Source: Burkholderiaceae bacterium (GTDB lineage: Bacteria > Pseudomonadota > Gammaproteobacteria > Burkholderiales > Burkholderiaceae_C). Taken from it: DNA of 64,000 nucleotides. Below are positions 9,141-17,991 of the stretch, one piece after another; the stretch's first letter is position 1, and each line of letters starts with the position of its first letter. The translations under genes were made by a program, and so were the position numbers. The notes under the pieces were generated by a model. The model saw only the letters and a program-made list of their open reading frames with translations, was not told where the DNA came from and searched no databases. Where the stretch lies: NCBI GenBank assembly GCA_919902775.1, contig CAKKRJ010000003.1, forward strand, positions 62,001 to 126,000. The letters run 5' to 3'.

Positions 9141-9240
9141 CTTCGGCCGCAGGGGCGGCCTCCCACAAAAACAAGCTTGCAAGAACCAAAGCCTTGCAAG
9201 AACCGGAGGCTTGTGGGAGCGCGCCCCTGCGCGCGAATGC
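9141..9240. repeat. REP-like inverted pair (locus 1)
   Basis: Two GTGGGAG-type repeat units in opposite orientation between puuD and the 8-oxoguanine deaminase gene. The left unit (9141-9168) folds on GGCCGC/GCGGCC around CCCT. The right unit (9211-9240) folds on GCGCGC around CCCT. The same units recur at 19945 and 25874. The gap lies between two gene 3' ends, where REPs commonly sit. Confidence 0.8.
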
Positions 9241-9313
9241 CCATTGATTTCCATCTTCTGTGGCGTCGCCAAGCTGCATGAACGTGAGCCAACACTGTCC
9301 AGGATGAGGCAAC

Positions 9314-10744
9314 TTACGCGGCCCCCAACGCCAACTGCATCGCCAGCTGGTTGTGCCTCTCAATCAACGGCCCCATGTCCACCGTCGTGATCTCGCCCTG
9401 GCGCACCACCACGCGTCCGTTGACGATGGTGTAGTCGGCGTTGTCGCTGGCGCACAGCAGCAGGGCGCCCACCGGGTCGTGCACTGCACCGCCCGCCATG
9501 CTCAGCGTGTCGGTGCGGAACAGGGCGATGTCGGCGCAATAGCCCGCCTTGATTTGTCCGATTTCGTGGGCGCGGCCCAGTACCTCGGCGCCGCCGCGTG
9601 TGGTCAGGCGCAGGGCGTCGCGGGGCGTCATCTCGGCGGGGCCCAGGTCGCAGCCGTAGACGGTGCGCCCGTCTTCCATGCGCGGTGCCTCCATTGCCCG
9701 GCCCACGCGGGCAAGCAGCATGGCCTGGCGCGCTTCGTTGAGCAGATGCGCCGCGTCGTTGCTGGCGCTGCCGTCCACGCCCAGGCCGATCGGCACACCT
9801 GCGTCCAACATTTTGCGCAGCGGCAAGATGCCGCTGGCCAGGCGCATATTGCTGCACGGGCAATGAGCAATGCCGGTGCGGGTTTTGGCAAACAAGTAGG
9901 TGCCTTCGTCGTCGAGTTTCACGCAGTGGGCATGCCACACGTCGTCGCCCACCCAGCCCAGGTCCTGCGCGTATTGCGCAGGCGTGCAGTTGAACTTTTC
10001 TTTCGTGTACGCAATGTCGTGGTCGTTCTCGGCCAAGTGCGTGTGCAGGCGCACCTTGTGCGCGCGGGCCAGTTTGGCCGCTTCGCGCATCAGGTCCTGG
10101 CTCACGCTGAAGGGCGAGCAGGGCGCCACGGCCACATGCGTCATCGAGCCGTAGCTGGCGTCGTGCCAGGTCTCGATCAGGCGCTGGGTTTCTCTCAGGA
10201 TGGCGGGTTCTTTTTCGACCACGCTGTCGGGCGGTAGGCCGCCTTGCGACTCGCCTACGCTCATGCTGCCGCGTGTGGCGGTAAAGCGCATGCCCATGCT
10301 GTGCGCGGCTTCGATGCTGTCGTCCAGCCGCACGCCATTGGGGTAGATGTAGAGGTGGTCAGAGCTGGTGGTGCAGCCGCTCAGCAGCAACTCGGCCATG
10401 GCCACCTGGCCCGAGACCAGCACCATCTCTGGCGTGAGGCCGACCCAGATCGGATACAGGCCCTTGAGCCATGAAAACAGCTCGGCGTTTTGCACGCCCG
10501 GTATCGCCCGCGTGAGCGACTGGGTCATGTGGTGGTGCGTGTTGATCAGGCCCGGCACCACCACATGGCGGCGGGCGTCGATCACCTCGTCGACCTGCGT
10601 GAGCAGCGCGTTAATGTTTTCGCTGGCGGGGATGATGCGTTCAATGCGGCCATCGCGGATCAGCAGCGAGGCGTCATGCAGTTCGGTCTGGGCATCGTCC
10701 ATCGTGGCGATGCAGCGGGCGCGGTGGATGAGTAAGGTGGTCAT
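9314..10744 (-). CDS. 8-oxoguanine deaminase (amidohydrolase family)
   Basis: A 476-residue metal-dependent amidohydrolase of the group that deaminates 8-oxoguanine to urate. Metal-site motifs are visible: NTHHHMTQSLTR, HTHLAEND, HAHCVKLD and LGVDGSASND, in the order expected for the TIM barrel. It is related to hydroxyatrazine and guanine deaminases but closest in motif pattern to 8-oxoguanine deaminase; a guanine substrate cannot be excluded. The ATG at 10744 is used; an upstream in-frame extension has no domain support. Placement next to puuD makes sense because its product is urate. Confidence 0.85.
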   Translation of the reverse strand: MTTLLIHRARCIATMDDAQTELHDASLLIRDGRIERIIPASENINALLTQVDEVIDARRHVVVPGLINTHHHMTQSLTRAIPGVQNAELFSWLKGLYPIWVGLTPEMVLVSGQVAMAELLLSGCTTSSDHLYIYPNGVRLDDSIEAAHSMGMRFTATRGSMSVGESQGGLPPDSVVEKEPAILRETQRLIETWHDASYGSMTHVAVAPCSPFSVSQDLMREAAKLARAHKVRLHTHLAENDHDIAYTKEKFNCTPAQYAQDLGWVGDDVWHAHCVKLDDEGTYLFAKTRTGIAHCPCSNMRLASGILPLRKMLDAGVPIGLGVDGSASNDAAHLLNEARQAMLLARVGRAMEAPRMEDGRTVYGCDLGPAEMTPRDALRLTTRGGAEVLGRAHEIGQIKAGYCADIALFRTDTLSMAGGAVHDPVGALLLCASDNADYTIVNGRVVVRQGEITTVDMGPLIERHNQLAMQLALGAA

Positions 10745-11110
10745 GGACTTGTCCTGGCAAGGGGTGAAACAAGTCGCGGCCGAATCCCCTGGCCCCCGCA
10801 AAGGCGAGGGGAGGGCGAGCACCACGTTGCCGCGCGTCCCGGGCTGTGCAGTGGGTTAGATTTTAAGCAGACGCCAACAGGCATGGACAGTTTGACTTTG
10901 GCCGTGAAAACCACATCGACAAACTTCTGGGCGATGAGCTGCGCCCCTTGCCAGGGTTGTCGATCTTCGGTGAGCTCCAGCGATTGAATGTTTCTTGCAG
11001 CGCTTCTTTGCATGGTTGTGTTGCCTGTGCCCGACTCGGCCACATCTGGGTCTGCAGGGCAGGCTACACTGAAATTTTTGTCGATTTTTCGGGGGCCATG
11101 TGTCGTGCAA
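10745..11110. other. 366-bp divergent intergenic region, no gene seen
   Basis: The gap separates the divergent 8-oxoguanine deaminase and glycerate kinase genes, so it should carry both promoters. The sequence near 11064-11100 is A/T-richer than its surroundings, but no convincing promoter pair, operator or structured RNA was identified. The short open frames here lack coding character. Confidence 0.6.
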
Positions 11111-12409
11111 ATGAACAATCCGTCTGAATTTTTACGCCACCTGTACGACGTGGCGGTGCTGCGGGCCTTGCCGCTGCACAACACCGCCGCCCATTTGCCA
11201 CCGCCGCCCAAGGGGCGCACCTTGGTGTTGGGCGCGGGCAAAGCCGGTGGCGCGATGGCGCAGGCGGTCGAGGCCTTGTGGCCAAAAGACGCACCGCTGT
11301 CGGGTCTGGTGGTCACGCGCTATGGTCACACGCCAGCGCGCCCTGCGGGCTTGCCCGAGCGCATCGAGGTGGTGGAGGCTGCGCACCCGGTGCCAGACGC
11401 CGCAGGCCTGCAAGCGGCTGAACGGATCTTGGCCTTGACCCAAGGGCTGACGGCCGATGATTTGGTGTTGTGCTTGATTTCGGGCGGTGGCTCGTCCTTG
11501 TTGACCTTGCCCGCAGACGGCATCAGCTTGCAGCTCAAGCAAGACATCAACCGCCAGCTGCTGGCCAGTGGGGCCAACATTTCCGAAATGAATTGTTTGC
11601 GCAAACACCTTTCGCGCATCAAGGGCGGGCGTTTGGCGGCGGCTTGTGCGCCGGCCCGGGTGGTCACGCTCACCATCAGCGATGTGCCGGGCGATGACCC
11701 GTCCATCATTGCCAGCGGCCCGACGGTGGCCGATGCCACCAGCTGCGGCGACGCGCTGGCCATTTTGCAGCGCTACGCGATCGCCGTGCCGCCCGAAGTG
11801 GAACAGGCCCTGCGCTCAGGCGCTTGGGAAACGCCCAAACCCGGCGCACCCGTGTTTGCGGGCCACAGCGTGCACCTGATCGCCACGCCCCAGCAATCTC
11901 TGGAGGCCGCTGCGCAGGCGGTCCGCGCACAAGGCCTGAATGCATACATTCTGAGCGATGAGATCGAGGGGGAATCGCGCGAGGTGGGCAAGGTCCACGC
12001 GGCGCTGGCCCGGGCCGCCGCCAAAGGTCTGGGGCCGTTCCAAAAACCGTGTGTGATTTTGAGCGGCGGCGAGACCACCGTGACCCTCAAGCCCCAGCCC
12101 GCAGGCACGCCCAAAGGTCGGGGCGGCCGGGCGGGTGAATTTTGTCTGGGGCTGGCGCAAGCCCTGCAAGGCCAGGCGGGTGTGTGGGCCTTGGCGGCCG
12201 ATACCGATGGCATTGACGGCATCGAAGACAACGCCGGTGCGCAAGTGACGCCCGACACCTTGGCGCGCGCGCGCGCCTTGGGACTTCAGGTGGACGCACA
12301 CCTGCAGCGCAACGATGCCTGTGGTTTCTTTGAGCCACTGGGTGACTTGGTCATCACCGGGCCCACGCACACCAACGTGAACGATTTCCGGGCCATGTGG
12401 GTGGTTTGA
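11111..12409 (+). CDS. ttuD: Glycerate 2-kinase / hydroxypyruvate reductase (TtuD/GckA, MOFRL family)
   Basis: A 432-residue protein of the MOFRL glycerate-kinase family, which phosphorylates D-glycerate to 2-phosphoglycerate; some members are annotated as hydroxypyruvate reductase. The N-terminal DUF4147 domain shows LVLGAGKAGGAMAQA and LISGGGSSLL. The C-terminal MOFRL domain shows LSGGETTVT and AADTDGIDGIEDNAGA. The ATG at 11111 gives the usual family length, while the frame stays open upstream. Purine ureide breakdown yields glyoxylate, which enters central metabolism via tartronate semialdehyde and glycerate, so the gene fits the purine neighbourhood; it could equally serve tartrate or serine routes. 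Confidence 0.88.
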   Translation: MNNPSEFLRHLYDVAVLRALPLHNTAAHLPPPPKGRTLVLGAGKAGGAMAQAVEALWPKDAPLSGLVVTRYGHTPARPAGLPERIEVVEAAHPVPDAAGLQAAERILALTQGLTADDLVLCLISGGGSSLLTLPADGISLQLKQDINRQLLASGANISEMNCLRKHLSRIKGGRLAAACAPARVVTLTISDVPGDDPSIIASGPTVADATSCGDALAILQRYAIAVPPEVEQALRSGAWETPKPGAPVFAGHSVHLIATPQQSLEAAAQAVRAQGLNAYILSDEIEGESREVGKVHAALARAAAKGLGPFQKPCVILSGGETTVTLKPQPAGTPKGRGGRAGEFCLGLAQALQGQAGVWALAADTDGIDGIEDNAGAQVTPDTLARARALGLQVDAHLQRNDACGFFEPLGDLVITGPTHTNVNDFRAMWVV

Positions 12410-12437
12410 CGGGGGTGTGGAACAGGGTGGCCCGCTA

Positions 12438-12451
12438 TTGATGTGTGTCAA
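12438..12451 (+). promoter_or_regulatory. FNR/DNR-type box TTGATGTGTGTCAA
   Basis: Matches the TTGAT-N4-GTCAA variant of the FNR/ANR/DNR consensus. It lies 38 bp before the start of the Crp/Fnr regulator gene, suggesting autoregulation or control by another FNR-type protein. Confidence 0.65.
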
Positions 12452-12489
12452 AGCTGCAGGCCCGGTGCTCTGGCACATTCGGAACCATC

Positions 12490-13116
12490 ATGTTGGATTC
12501 CACTTTGTCCCTTTCATCCGAACCGGCGGCCACCCTGGCGGCGGGTACCGTGTTGTTGCGCCGTGGTGATGCGGTTGACCGCATCGTGCATGTCGAGCAG
12601 GGCAAGGTGGTTCTGGGCATCATGACCGACGGCCAAATGGCACACCAATTGGGCGTGGTGGAGGGGCCTTTCTGGCTGGAGGCCGCATCGGGTCTGCTCG
12701 GCCTGCACCATGCCGTGGATGCCGTGGCCGAAACCCCTGTGCAATTGCAATATGTGCGCGTGGCCGACTTTGTGTCCGAGGTGCAGGCGCTGCCTGAGGT
12801 GTCGCAAAACTTGCTGATGGACATGGCGCGCTCGCAGCGCCAACAAACCGAATTGGGCGTGAGCCGTCTGGCCAAAGACGCCGATGCGCGTTGTGCCGAA
12901 TGGCTGCTGCGCCATGCCGAGCCCGACATGCAGGTGGGGGGCTTGGCCGTCAAGCTGACGGAGCGCAAGCGCACCATCGCCGCCCAGTTGGGCATTGCGC
13001 CAGAGACCTTTTCTCGGGTGCTGCGCCATTTGCGTGAGCGACAGCTCATCAGCGGTGCGGGCCGGGTGCTGGGCTTGCCCAACCCGCAAGCGCTGCGCGA
13101 TTTGGCCGGGGTCTGA
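12490..13116 (+). CDS. Crp/Fnr-family transcriptional regulator
   Basis: A 208-residue protein with an N-terminal cyclic-nucleotide-like beta-roll (AAGTVLLRRGDAVDRI onward), a dimer helix, and a C-terminal HTH_Crp domain with LTERKRTIAAQLGIAPETF. It lacks the N-terminal cysteine set of oxygen-sensing FNR, so it more likely belongs with DNR/NNR-type or other non-Fe-S members. The ATG at 12490 is chosen over a GTG at 12445, because the GTG would lie inside the FNR-like box at 12438-12451. The gene ends 18 bp from the convergent Bug gene. Targets are unknown. Confidence 0.85.
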   Translation: MLDSTLSLSSEPAATLAAGTVLLRRGDAVDRIVHVEQGKVVLGIMTDGQMAHQLGVVEGPFWLEAASGLLGLHHAVDAVAETPVQLQYVRVADFVSEVQALPEVSQNLLMDMARSQRQQTELGVSRLAKDADARCAEWLLRHAEPDMQVGGLAVKLTERKRTIAAQLGIAPETFSRVLRHLRERQLISGAGRVLGLPNPQALRDLAGV

Positions 13117-13134
13117 ACTTTTCTTCGCGAAGTC

Positions 13135-14127
13135 TCAGTCCCCCACGATCTTGCGTTCGCGGATGATGGTGCCAAAGCGTTTGGAGTCGTCTGCAGCACG
13201 GGCGCCGAACTCGGCGGGGGTCAAGGGCAGGGCTTCGCCGCCCAAATTCTGGATGCGGTCTTTCAGGGCCTGCGTGCCCAGGATGCGGTTGATGTCGCGG
13301 TTCAGGCGGTTGACCACATCGGCAGGCGTGCCCGCCGGGGCGTAAAAACCAAACACCGAATCGGCGTCAAAACCTTTCAGCCCCGCTTCGTCCAGCGTGG
13401 GCACATGGGGGAAGAGGGGCGAGCGCTTCATGCTGCCCACGGCCAGCAGTTTGAGTTTGCCCGCACGCACCTGGCCCAGGCCAATGCCTGGATCAAAGTA
13501 GAAGTCGAGCTGACCGGCCAACACGTCTTGCAGCGCGGGCGCTGCACCCCGGTAGGGCACATGCACCGCAAACAGGTCGGCCTGGCTTTTCATCATTTCA
13601 CCGGCCAGGTGGGGCGAGCTGCCATTGCCTGCAGAGCCATACGACAGGCGTCCGGGGTGGGCCTTCACATGGGCCAGAAATTCCTGGATGTTGTTGGCCG
13701 GGAAGTTGGGCTTGGCCACCAGAAACACCAGCACGCGTGCGGCCGAGGCCACGGGCACCAGGTCTTTGGCCGGGTCAAAGGGCATGCGGGCGTAAATGTG
13801 CGGGTTGACCGACACCATGCCACCGGAACTCATGAGCAGGGTGTAGCCGTCGGCGGGCGATTTGGCGACCAGCTCGCCGCCCAGGTTGCCGTTGGCACCG
13901 CCCCGGTTTTCGACCACCACGAGCTGGCCCAGGGCCTCTGCCAAGGGGACGCCAATGGCGCGAGCGATCTGGTCGGCTGCGCCGCCGGGTGGAAAGTTCA
14001 CCACGATCTTGACGGGTTTGGTGGGCCAGCTTTGGGCCGCTGCGCTCAGGCACAGGGCAGGCCCTGCCGCGATGGCCAGCAGCGCGCTGCCAAGCACGCG
14101 ACGGGTGAATGGCGTGGGTTTTGTCAT
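13135..14127 (-). CDS. Bug-family (TctC) periplasmic solute-binding protein
   Basis: A 330-residue exported binding protein. The signal peptide carries RRVLGSALLAIAAG and a likely cut near AAAQ-S. The mature part shows the Bug signatures KIVVNFPPGGAADQIAR and LVAKSPADGYTLL, then VPYRGAAPALQDVLAGQLD. The family captures small carboxylates, sometimes for a tripartite transporter, but many Burkholderiales copies are orphans. ATG 14127 overlaps the iorB stop as ATGA and follows AAGGAGACAAGC, so it is translated with iorB. That suggests a substrate related to an aryl-pyruvate or aryl-acetate, which is an inference. Confidence 0.9.
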   Translation of the reverse strand: MTKPTPFTRRVLGSALLAIAAGPALCLSAAAQSWPTKPVKIVVNFPPGGAADQIARAIGVPLAEALGQLVVVENRGGANGNLGGELVAKSPADGYTLLMSSGGMVSVNPHIYARMPFDPAKDLVPVASAARVLVFLVAKPNFPANNIQEFLAHVKAHPGRLSYGSAGNGSSPHLAGEMMKSQADLFAVHVPYRGAAPALQDVLAGQLDFYFDPGIGLGQVRAGKLKLLAVGSMKRSPLFPHVPTLDEAGLKGFDADSVFGFYAPAGTPADVVNRLNRDINRILGTQALKDRIQNLGGEALPLTPAEFGARAADDSKRFGTIIRERKIVGD

Positions 14128-15710
14128 GCTTGTCTCCTTGGGTTTTTCATCCACAGTACCGGTTGTTCCTTGACTGGACGCGCGGGTGCGCCGTGTTGCA
14201 ACAAGGCTTGGTCGAGCGCCTGGCCGGCTTCGTCTTGCAAGGCGGCCTGGCGGATGCGGGCCACGGCGGCCGCCTGTTCGTGCTGCGGCACGGCCGAGCT
14301 GGGGCCGACAACGTGGCGCAAGATGTGCAGCAGGTTGTCCTTGCCGCGCTCGTTGGTGCTGCCATAACCTTTGATCAGCTGGCCGCAGCGCGCCAGCTCC
14401 AGGCCCAGCGCGGGCGACAGGCGCGTGGCGCGGTCGATGCCTTGGAGCCACTCTTCGATCAGCGCTTGTTCGGTGGCGTAGCGGCTGCCCAGCGGGCGCA
14501 GCACGCGCAAGCTGGCCAGCAGGCGCAAGCTGGCCATGCCCCACAGCGTGTGGCGAGCCACCTTGAGTGGCATGGACCACGGCGCTTGGCCACGCGCCAC
14601 ACGGGCGCGGTCCCAGCGCAGCAGTCGGTTGGCCAGGCCCTGCGGCAACAGGGCCGCCAGCTCGGGCACGCCGGGTTTGAAGTGGTCGTACACCTTGAGC
14701 ACGTCGCCTTCTTTGGCTTTGACTTCTTGGCTCACGCGCGTCCAGCGGCTGGCGCGGCTTTTCAGATCGGCCACGCGGATGATGTCGTCAAACGCCATCC
14801 ACAAAGCCAGCCAGCGGCTGGCCTCGGCGGTCACGGGACATGCCGCGTCATGGGGCGCTGCGGCTGTCTCTGCAGCCACCAAGCGCTGCAGGCGTTGCAC
14901 ATACAAGCGGGCATAAGCGGGGCCTTGGTATTCCACCAAGCGCTGGTGCGCCAAGCCCATCAGGGGGTGCAGCACGGCGGGAAATAGGGCGGCGACATCG
15001 TCGGGCAAAACGACCGATGCAGATGCAGAGGGTGCAGGGGCCGCAGGCTTCATCACCTGTTCCACATACTGCGCCTGTTCGCGCTGGCGTGTCACCAAGT
15101 CAAAAGCCAAAGCAAAACCGCGCAGACTGGCTTGCGCGGCGTTGCTCGGGCCTGCCAACACGGCTTCGAAATGGTCTCGCGTGAAGGGCAGCAAGCCGCT
15201 GCCCGCAATGGCCCCCAGCATCACCGCGCTGACCAGGGTACCGCTTTGTTGGCACAGGCGGGCCATGTCCAGCACATGGTGGTGCAGGCTGTGCGCGGCC
15301 AGCACATCGAGCAGTGGGCCTTCGGGGCGGCGGCCGTCGCCCAGGGTCATTTTTTCGGCGGTGGTCAGGGCGCGCGAGGAGGCGCTGATGACCAAGGTGC
15401 GGTCGGCCGAGGCCAGGCCGTTGCCGATCTGGCGGGCCGTTTCCAGCAACTCGGAAGACACCAGCGCGTCGAGTCGGCCGGGCAGCGGGTTCAGGCCCAG
15501 CACCGGCAAGCGGCCTTGCAGCTGGCTGTGGGGCAGGGGGTAAATTTCCAGGTAATAGGTGGTGGCGCCCGTGCGCTGCGCCACGCCAGGAATTGAGGTG
15601 GCTTGCGCCGGGTGGCCTGCATGGCGGGCCACGTCGACCAGCCAGTCGGCCAGCACGCCGCCGCCTTCGCCGCCCAGGGCGCACAACAGAATGGAAATGG
15701 GTTGGGTCAT
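14124..15710 (-). CDS. iorB: Indolepyruvate ferredoxin oxidoreductase, beta subunit (long form)
   Basis: A 528-residue subunit. The N-terminal 200 residues form the pyruvate/ketoisovalerate oxidoreductase gamma-type domain (LLCALGGEGGGVLADWL, SIPGVAQRTGATTYY). The rest is a helical extension (DUF6537-like) found in proteobacterial IorB, making it more than twice the length of archaeal IorB. With IorA it oxidatively decarboxylates aryl pyruvates to aryl-acetyl-CoA. It starts 27 nt after iorA and ends in an ATGA overlap with the Bug gene. Confidence 0.88.
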   Translation of the reverse strand: MTQPISILLCALGGEGGGVLADWLVDVARHAGHPAQATSIPGVAQRTGATTYYLEIYPLPHSQLQGRLPVLGLNPLPGRLDALVSSELLETARQIGNGLASADRTLVISASSRALTTAEKMTLGDGRRPEGPLLDVLAAHSLHHHVLDMARLCQQSGTLVSAVMLGAIAGSGLLPFTRDHFEAVLAGPSNAAQASLRGFALAFDLVTRQREQAQYVEQVMKPAAPAPSASASVVLPDDVAALFPAVLHPLMGLAHQRLVEYQGPAYARLYVQRLQRLVAAETAAAPHDAACPVTAEASRWLALWMAFDDIIRVADLKSRASRWTRVSQEVKAKEGDVLKVYDHFKPGVPELAALLPQGLANRLLRWDRARVARGQAPWSMPLKVARHTLWGMASLRLLASLRVLRPLGSRYATEQALIEEWLQGIDRATRLSPALGLELARCGQLIKGYGSTNERGKDNLLHILRHVVGPSSAVPQHEQAAAVARIRQAALQDEAGQALDQALLQHGAPARPVKEQPVLWMKNPRRQA

Positions 15711-15737
15711 GGTATTTTTCTCAGGCCTCTTTGGGGC

Positions 15738-17894
15738 TCAAGCCGGTTGCAGCCAGCGCGTGGCCAGGCTTTGCCAGCGGGCCCACAGGCGCTCGTGCAG
15801 CTTGGGGTTTTGCACCACCTCGGCGCGGTAAAACGACGGGCACAGGGTGGCCGCATGCGCGTTTTCGCCGCACAGGCCGCAGCCCACACAGCCGTCGATC
15901 ACGGTGGCCACCGGGTCCACCTTGAGCGGGTCGGGGTTGTCCTTGAGCGTGAGCGTGGGGCAGCCCGACAGACGGATGCAGGCATGGTCGCCGTTGCACA
16001 CGTCTTCGTCCACGCCATATTTCACGCGCTCGACGCGTTCCCCTTTGGCGAGCAGCGAGGCCAGCCAGGGCTTGATGCGGCGCTGGCGTTCGAGCTGGCA
16101 TTCGCCTTCGGCCACGATCACCTTCAGGCCCTGAAACTCGGTGGTGAAGGCCTCGGTGAGTGTGGCCTGCAAGTGGCTGACTTCGTAGGTGTGCACCGTG
16201 CGCAACCATTGCACGCCCAGCCCTTTCAGCGTGGACTCGATGGTCTGGTTGGTGTGCACCATGCTTTGGCGTTTGTCGGCCGCGAGTTCCTTGGCGAGGT
16301 CGGTGGGCGTGTTGATGATGTCCTGCGTGCCGGTGGCCGAGGTGTAGCCGTTCTTGAAGATCAGCAGCACCGCGTCGTCACCGTTGAACAGCGCGCTTTG
16401 CACACCGGTCAGCAAGCCGTTGTGCCAGAAACCGCCATCGCCCATGACCGATAACACGCGCCGCTTCATGAGCGGCGACACGCCTGCCCGGCTGGCCAGG
16501 CTCATGCCGTAACCCAGGATGGAGTGTCCAAACGAAAACGGCTCGAACGTGGCCAGCGCATGGCAGCCGATGTCGCCCGCGATGTGCACCGGACCTACGT
16601 CTTGCTGCGCCAGTTTGAGTGCAGAAAAAACCGGCCGCTCGGGGCAGCCAATGCACATGCCCGGCGGCCGCGCTGGCACCGGGCTGCCCAGCAGGGCTTG
16701 CACTTGCTGGCGGCGCTCGCCATTGCCGTGCAGCCATTGGCGCGTGGCTTCTGGCACGGCATCGCTTTGGTGACGGTCCAGAAACTTCAGCAGGCCCTGG
16801 GCCATGATTTCGGCGGTGTATTCGCCGCCCGACGGCAGCATGTCTTTGCCGTGCAACGGGGTTTGCAGGTCCAGGCGGCGCAGCATCAGCGCGAGTTCTT
16901 GTTCGATGTATTCGGGCTGGCCTTCTTCGAGCAACAGCACGGCCGATTTGCCTTGGCAGAAATGCACCAACTCGTCGGGCACCAGCGGATACGTCACATT
17001 CAGCACCAGCACCGACAGGCTGGACACACCAAAGGCATCGGCCAGGTCAAACTGCTGCAGCGCACGCATGAGCGTGTTGTACAAACCCCCTTGCACGATC
17101 AGGCCCAGGTGGCGGTGGGTGCTGCCTTCAAAGTGCTCGTTCAGGCGCTGCTCGGCGATGTATTGGCGTGCGGCGGGCAGGCGGTGCTCGACCTTGCGTT
17201 TTTCCTGCGCAAAAGTCACCGGCGGGTGGGCCAGGCGCATGTAGTTGAAACCGGCCGGTTCATCGATCAGGTGTTTTTTGGACAGTTGGGGGGCCTGGTT
17301 GTCCTTGGCCACAAACTGGCCGCGCACATGGCAGGCGCGGATGCGCAGCTCCATCATCACCGGCATGTTGGACGCTTCGGACAGCCGGAAGCCGTGCTCG
17401 ACCAGGTTGACCATCTGGCCCAACTCGGGCCGGGGGTCGAGCAGGCACATGCCCGACTTGAGTGCGAAGGCGTGTGTGCGTTCCTGGATCACGCTGGCGC
17501 CTTCGCCGTAGTCTTCGCCCACCACGATCAGCACGCCACCGGTCACACCGGGCGACGACAGGTTGGACAGCGCATCGGCCGCCACATTGGTGCCCACAAT
17601 CGATTTCCAGGTCACCGCGCCGCGAATGGGGTAGTGGATGGACGCACCCAACATGGCCGCTGCCGAGGCTTCGTTTGAACACGCCTCCACATGCACGCCC
17701 AGCTCGTCCATGTAGGGCTTGGCCTGCACCATGACATCCAACAGGTGCGAGACCGGCGCACCCTGGTAGCCGCCCACATAGCTCACGCCCGACTGCAGCA
17801 GGCCCTTGGTGATGGCCAGAATGCCTTCACCGTGGAAGACCTCGCCAGCGCCCATGCGCAGGGCCTTGATCTCTTCGTGAAATGAAACTTCCAA
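15738..17894 (-). CDS. iorA: Indolepyruvate ferredoxin oxidoreductase, alpha subunit
   Basis: A 718-residue thiamine-diphosphate enzyme that converts indolepyruvate and other aryl pyruvates from aromatic amino-acid transamination to aryl-acetyl-CoA. The N-terminal pyrimidine-binding domain has GGYQGAPVSHLLD. The TPP domain has GDIGCHALATFEPF and VMGDGGFWHNG. The C-terminal ferredoxin-like region has clustered cysteines (CNGDHACIRLSGC and CVGCGLC). The start is a TTG at 17894, supported by AAGGAG six bases upstream and lack of a better ATG. It is divergent from a LysR gene that is the likely regulator. Confidence 0.93.
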   Translation of the reverse strand: MEVSFHEEIKALRMGAGEVFHGEGILAITKGLLQSGVSYVGGYQGAPVSHLLDVMVQAKPYMDELGVHVEACSNEASAAAMLGASIHYPIRGAVTWKSIVGTNVAADALSNLSSPGVTGGVLIVVGEDYGEGASVIQERTHAFALKSGMCLLDPRPELGQMVNLVEHGFRLSEASNMPVMMELRIRACHVRGQFVAKDNQAPQLSKKHLIDEPAGFNYMRLAHPPVTFAQEKRKVEHRLPAARQYIAEQRLNEHFEGSTHRHLGLIVQGGLYNTLMRALQQFDLADAFGVSSLSVLVLNVTYPLVPDELVHFCQGKSAVLLLEEGQPEYIEQELALMLRRLDLQTPLHGKDMLPSGGEYTAEIMAQGLLKFLDRHQSDAVPEATRQWLHGNGERRQQVQALLGSPVPARPPGMCIGCPERPVFSALKLAQQDVGPVHIAGDIGCHALATFEPFSFGHSILGYGMSLASRAGVSPLMKRRVLSVMGDGGFWHNGLLTGVQSALFNGDDAVLLIFKNGYTSATGTQDIINTPTDLAKELAADKRQSMVHTNQTIESTLKGLGVQWLRTVHTYEVSHLQATLTEAFTTEFQGLKVIVAEGECQLERQRRIKPWLASLLAKGERVERVKYGVDEDVCNGDHACIRLSGCPTLTLKDNPDPLKVDPVATVIDGCVGCGLCGENAHAATLCPSFYRAEVVQNPKLHERLWARWQSLATRWLQPA

Positions 17895-17991
17895 AGCACG
17901 CTCCTTGCGTTGTTGGCGGTGGTTTGCACAGCGCTTCGGCGCATCTTACGTATAAGTGCATAAAATAATCTGAATAAATGGTATGCCTTGA
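17895..17991. promoter_or_regulatory. Divergent iorA / lysR promoter region
   Basis: The 97-bp gap is unusually A/T-rich for this genome between 17946 and 17980. It must hold promoters for both genes, and its layout fits LysR autoregulation with activation of iorAB. No clear T-N11-A dyad could be fixed by eye. Confidence 0.45.

Noticed and set aside
8006..9295. 429-codon minus-strand frame opposite puuD
   Set aside because: Histidine-rich antisense translation with no family likeness; PuuD on the plus strand is unambiguous.
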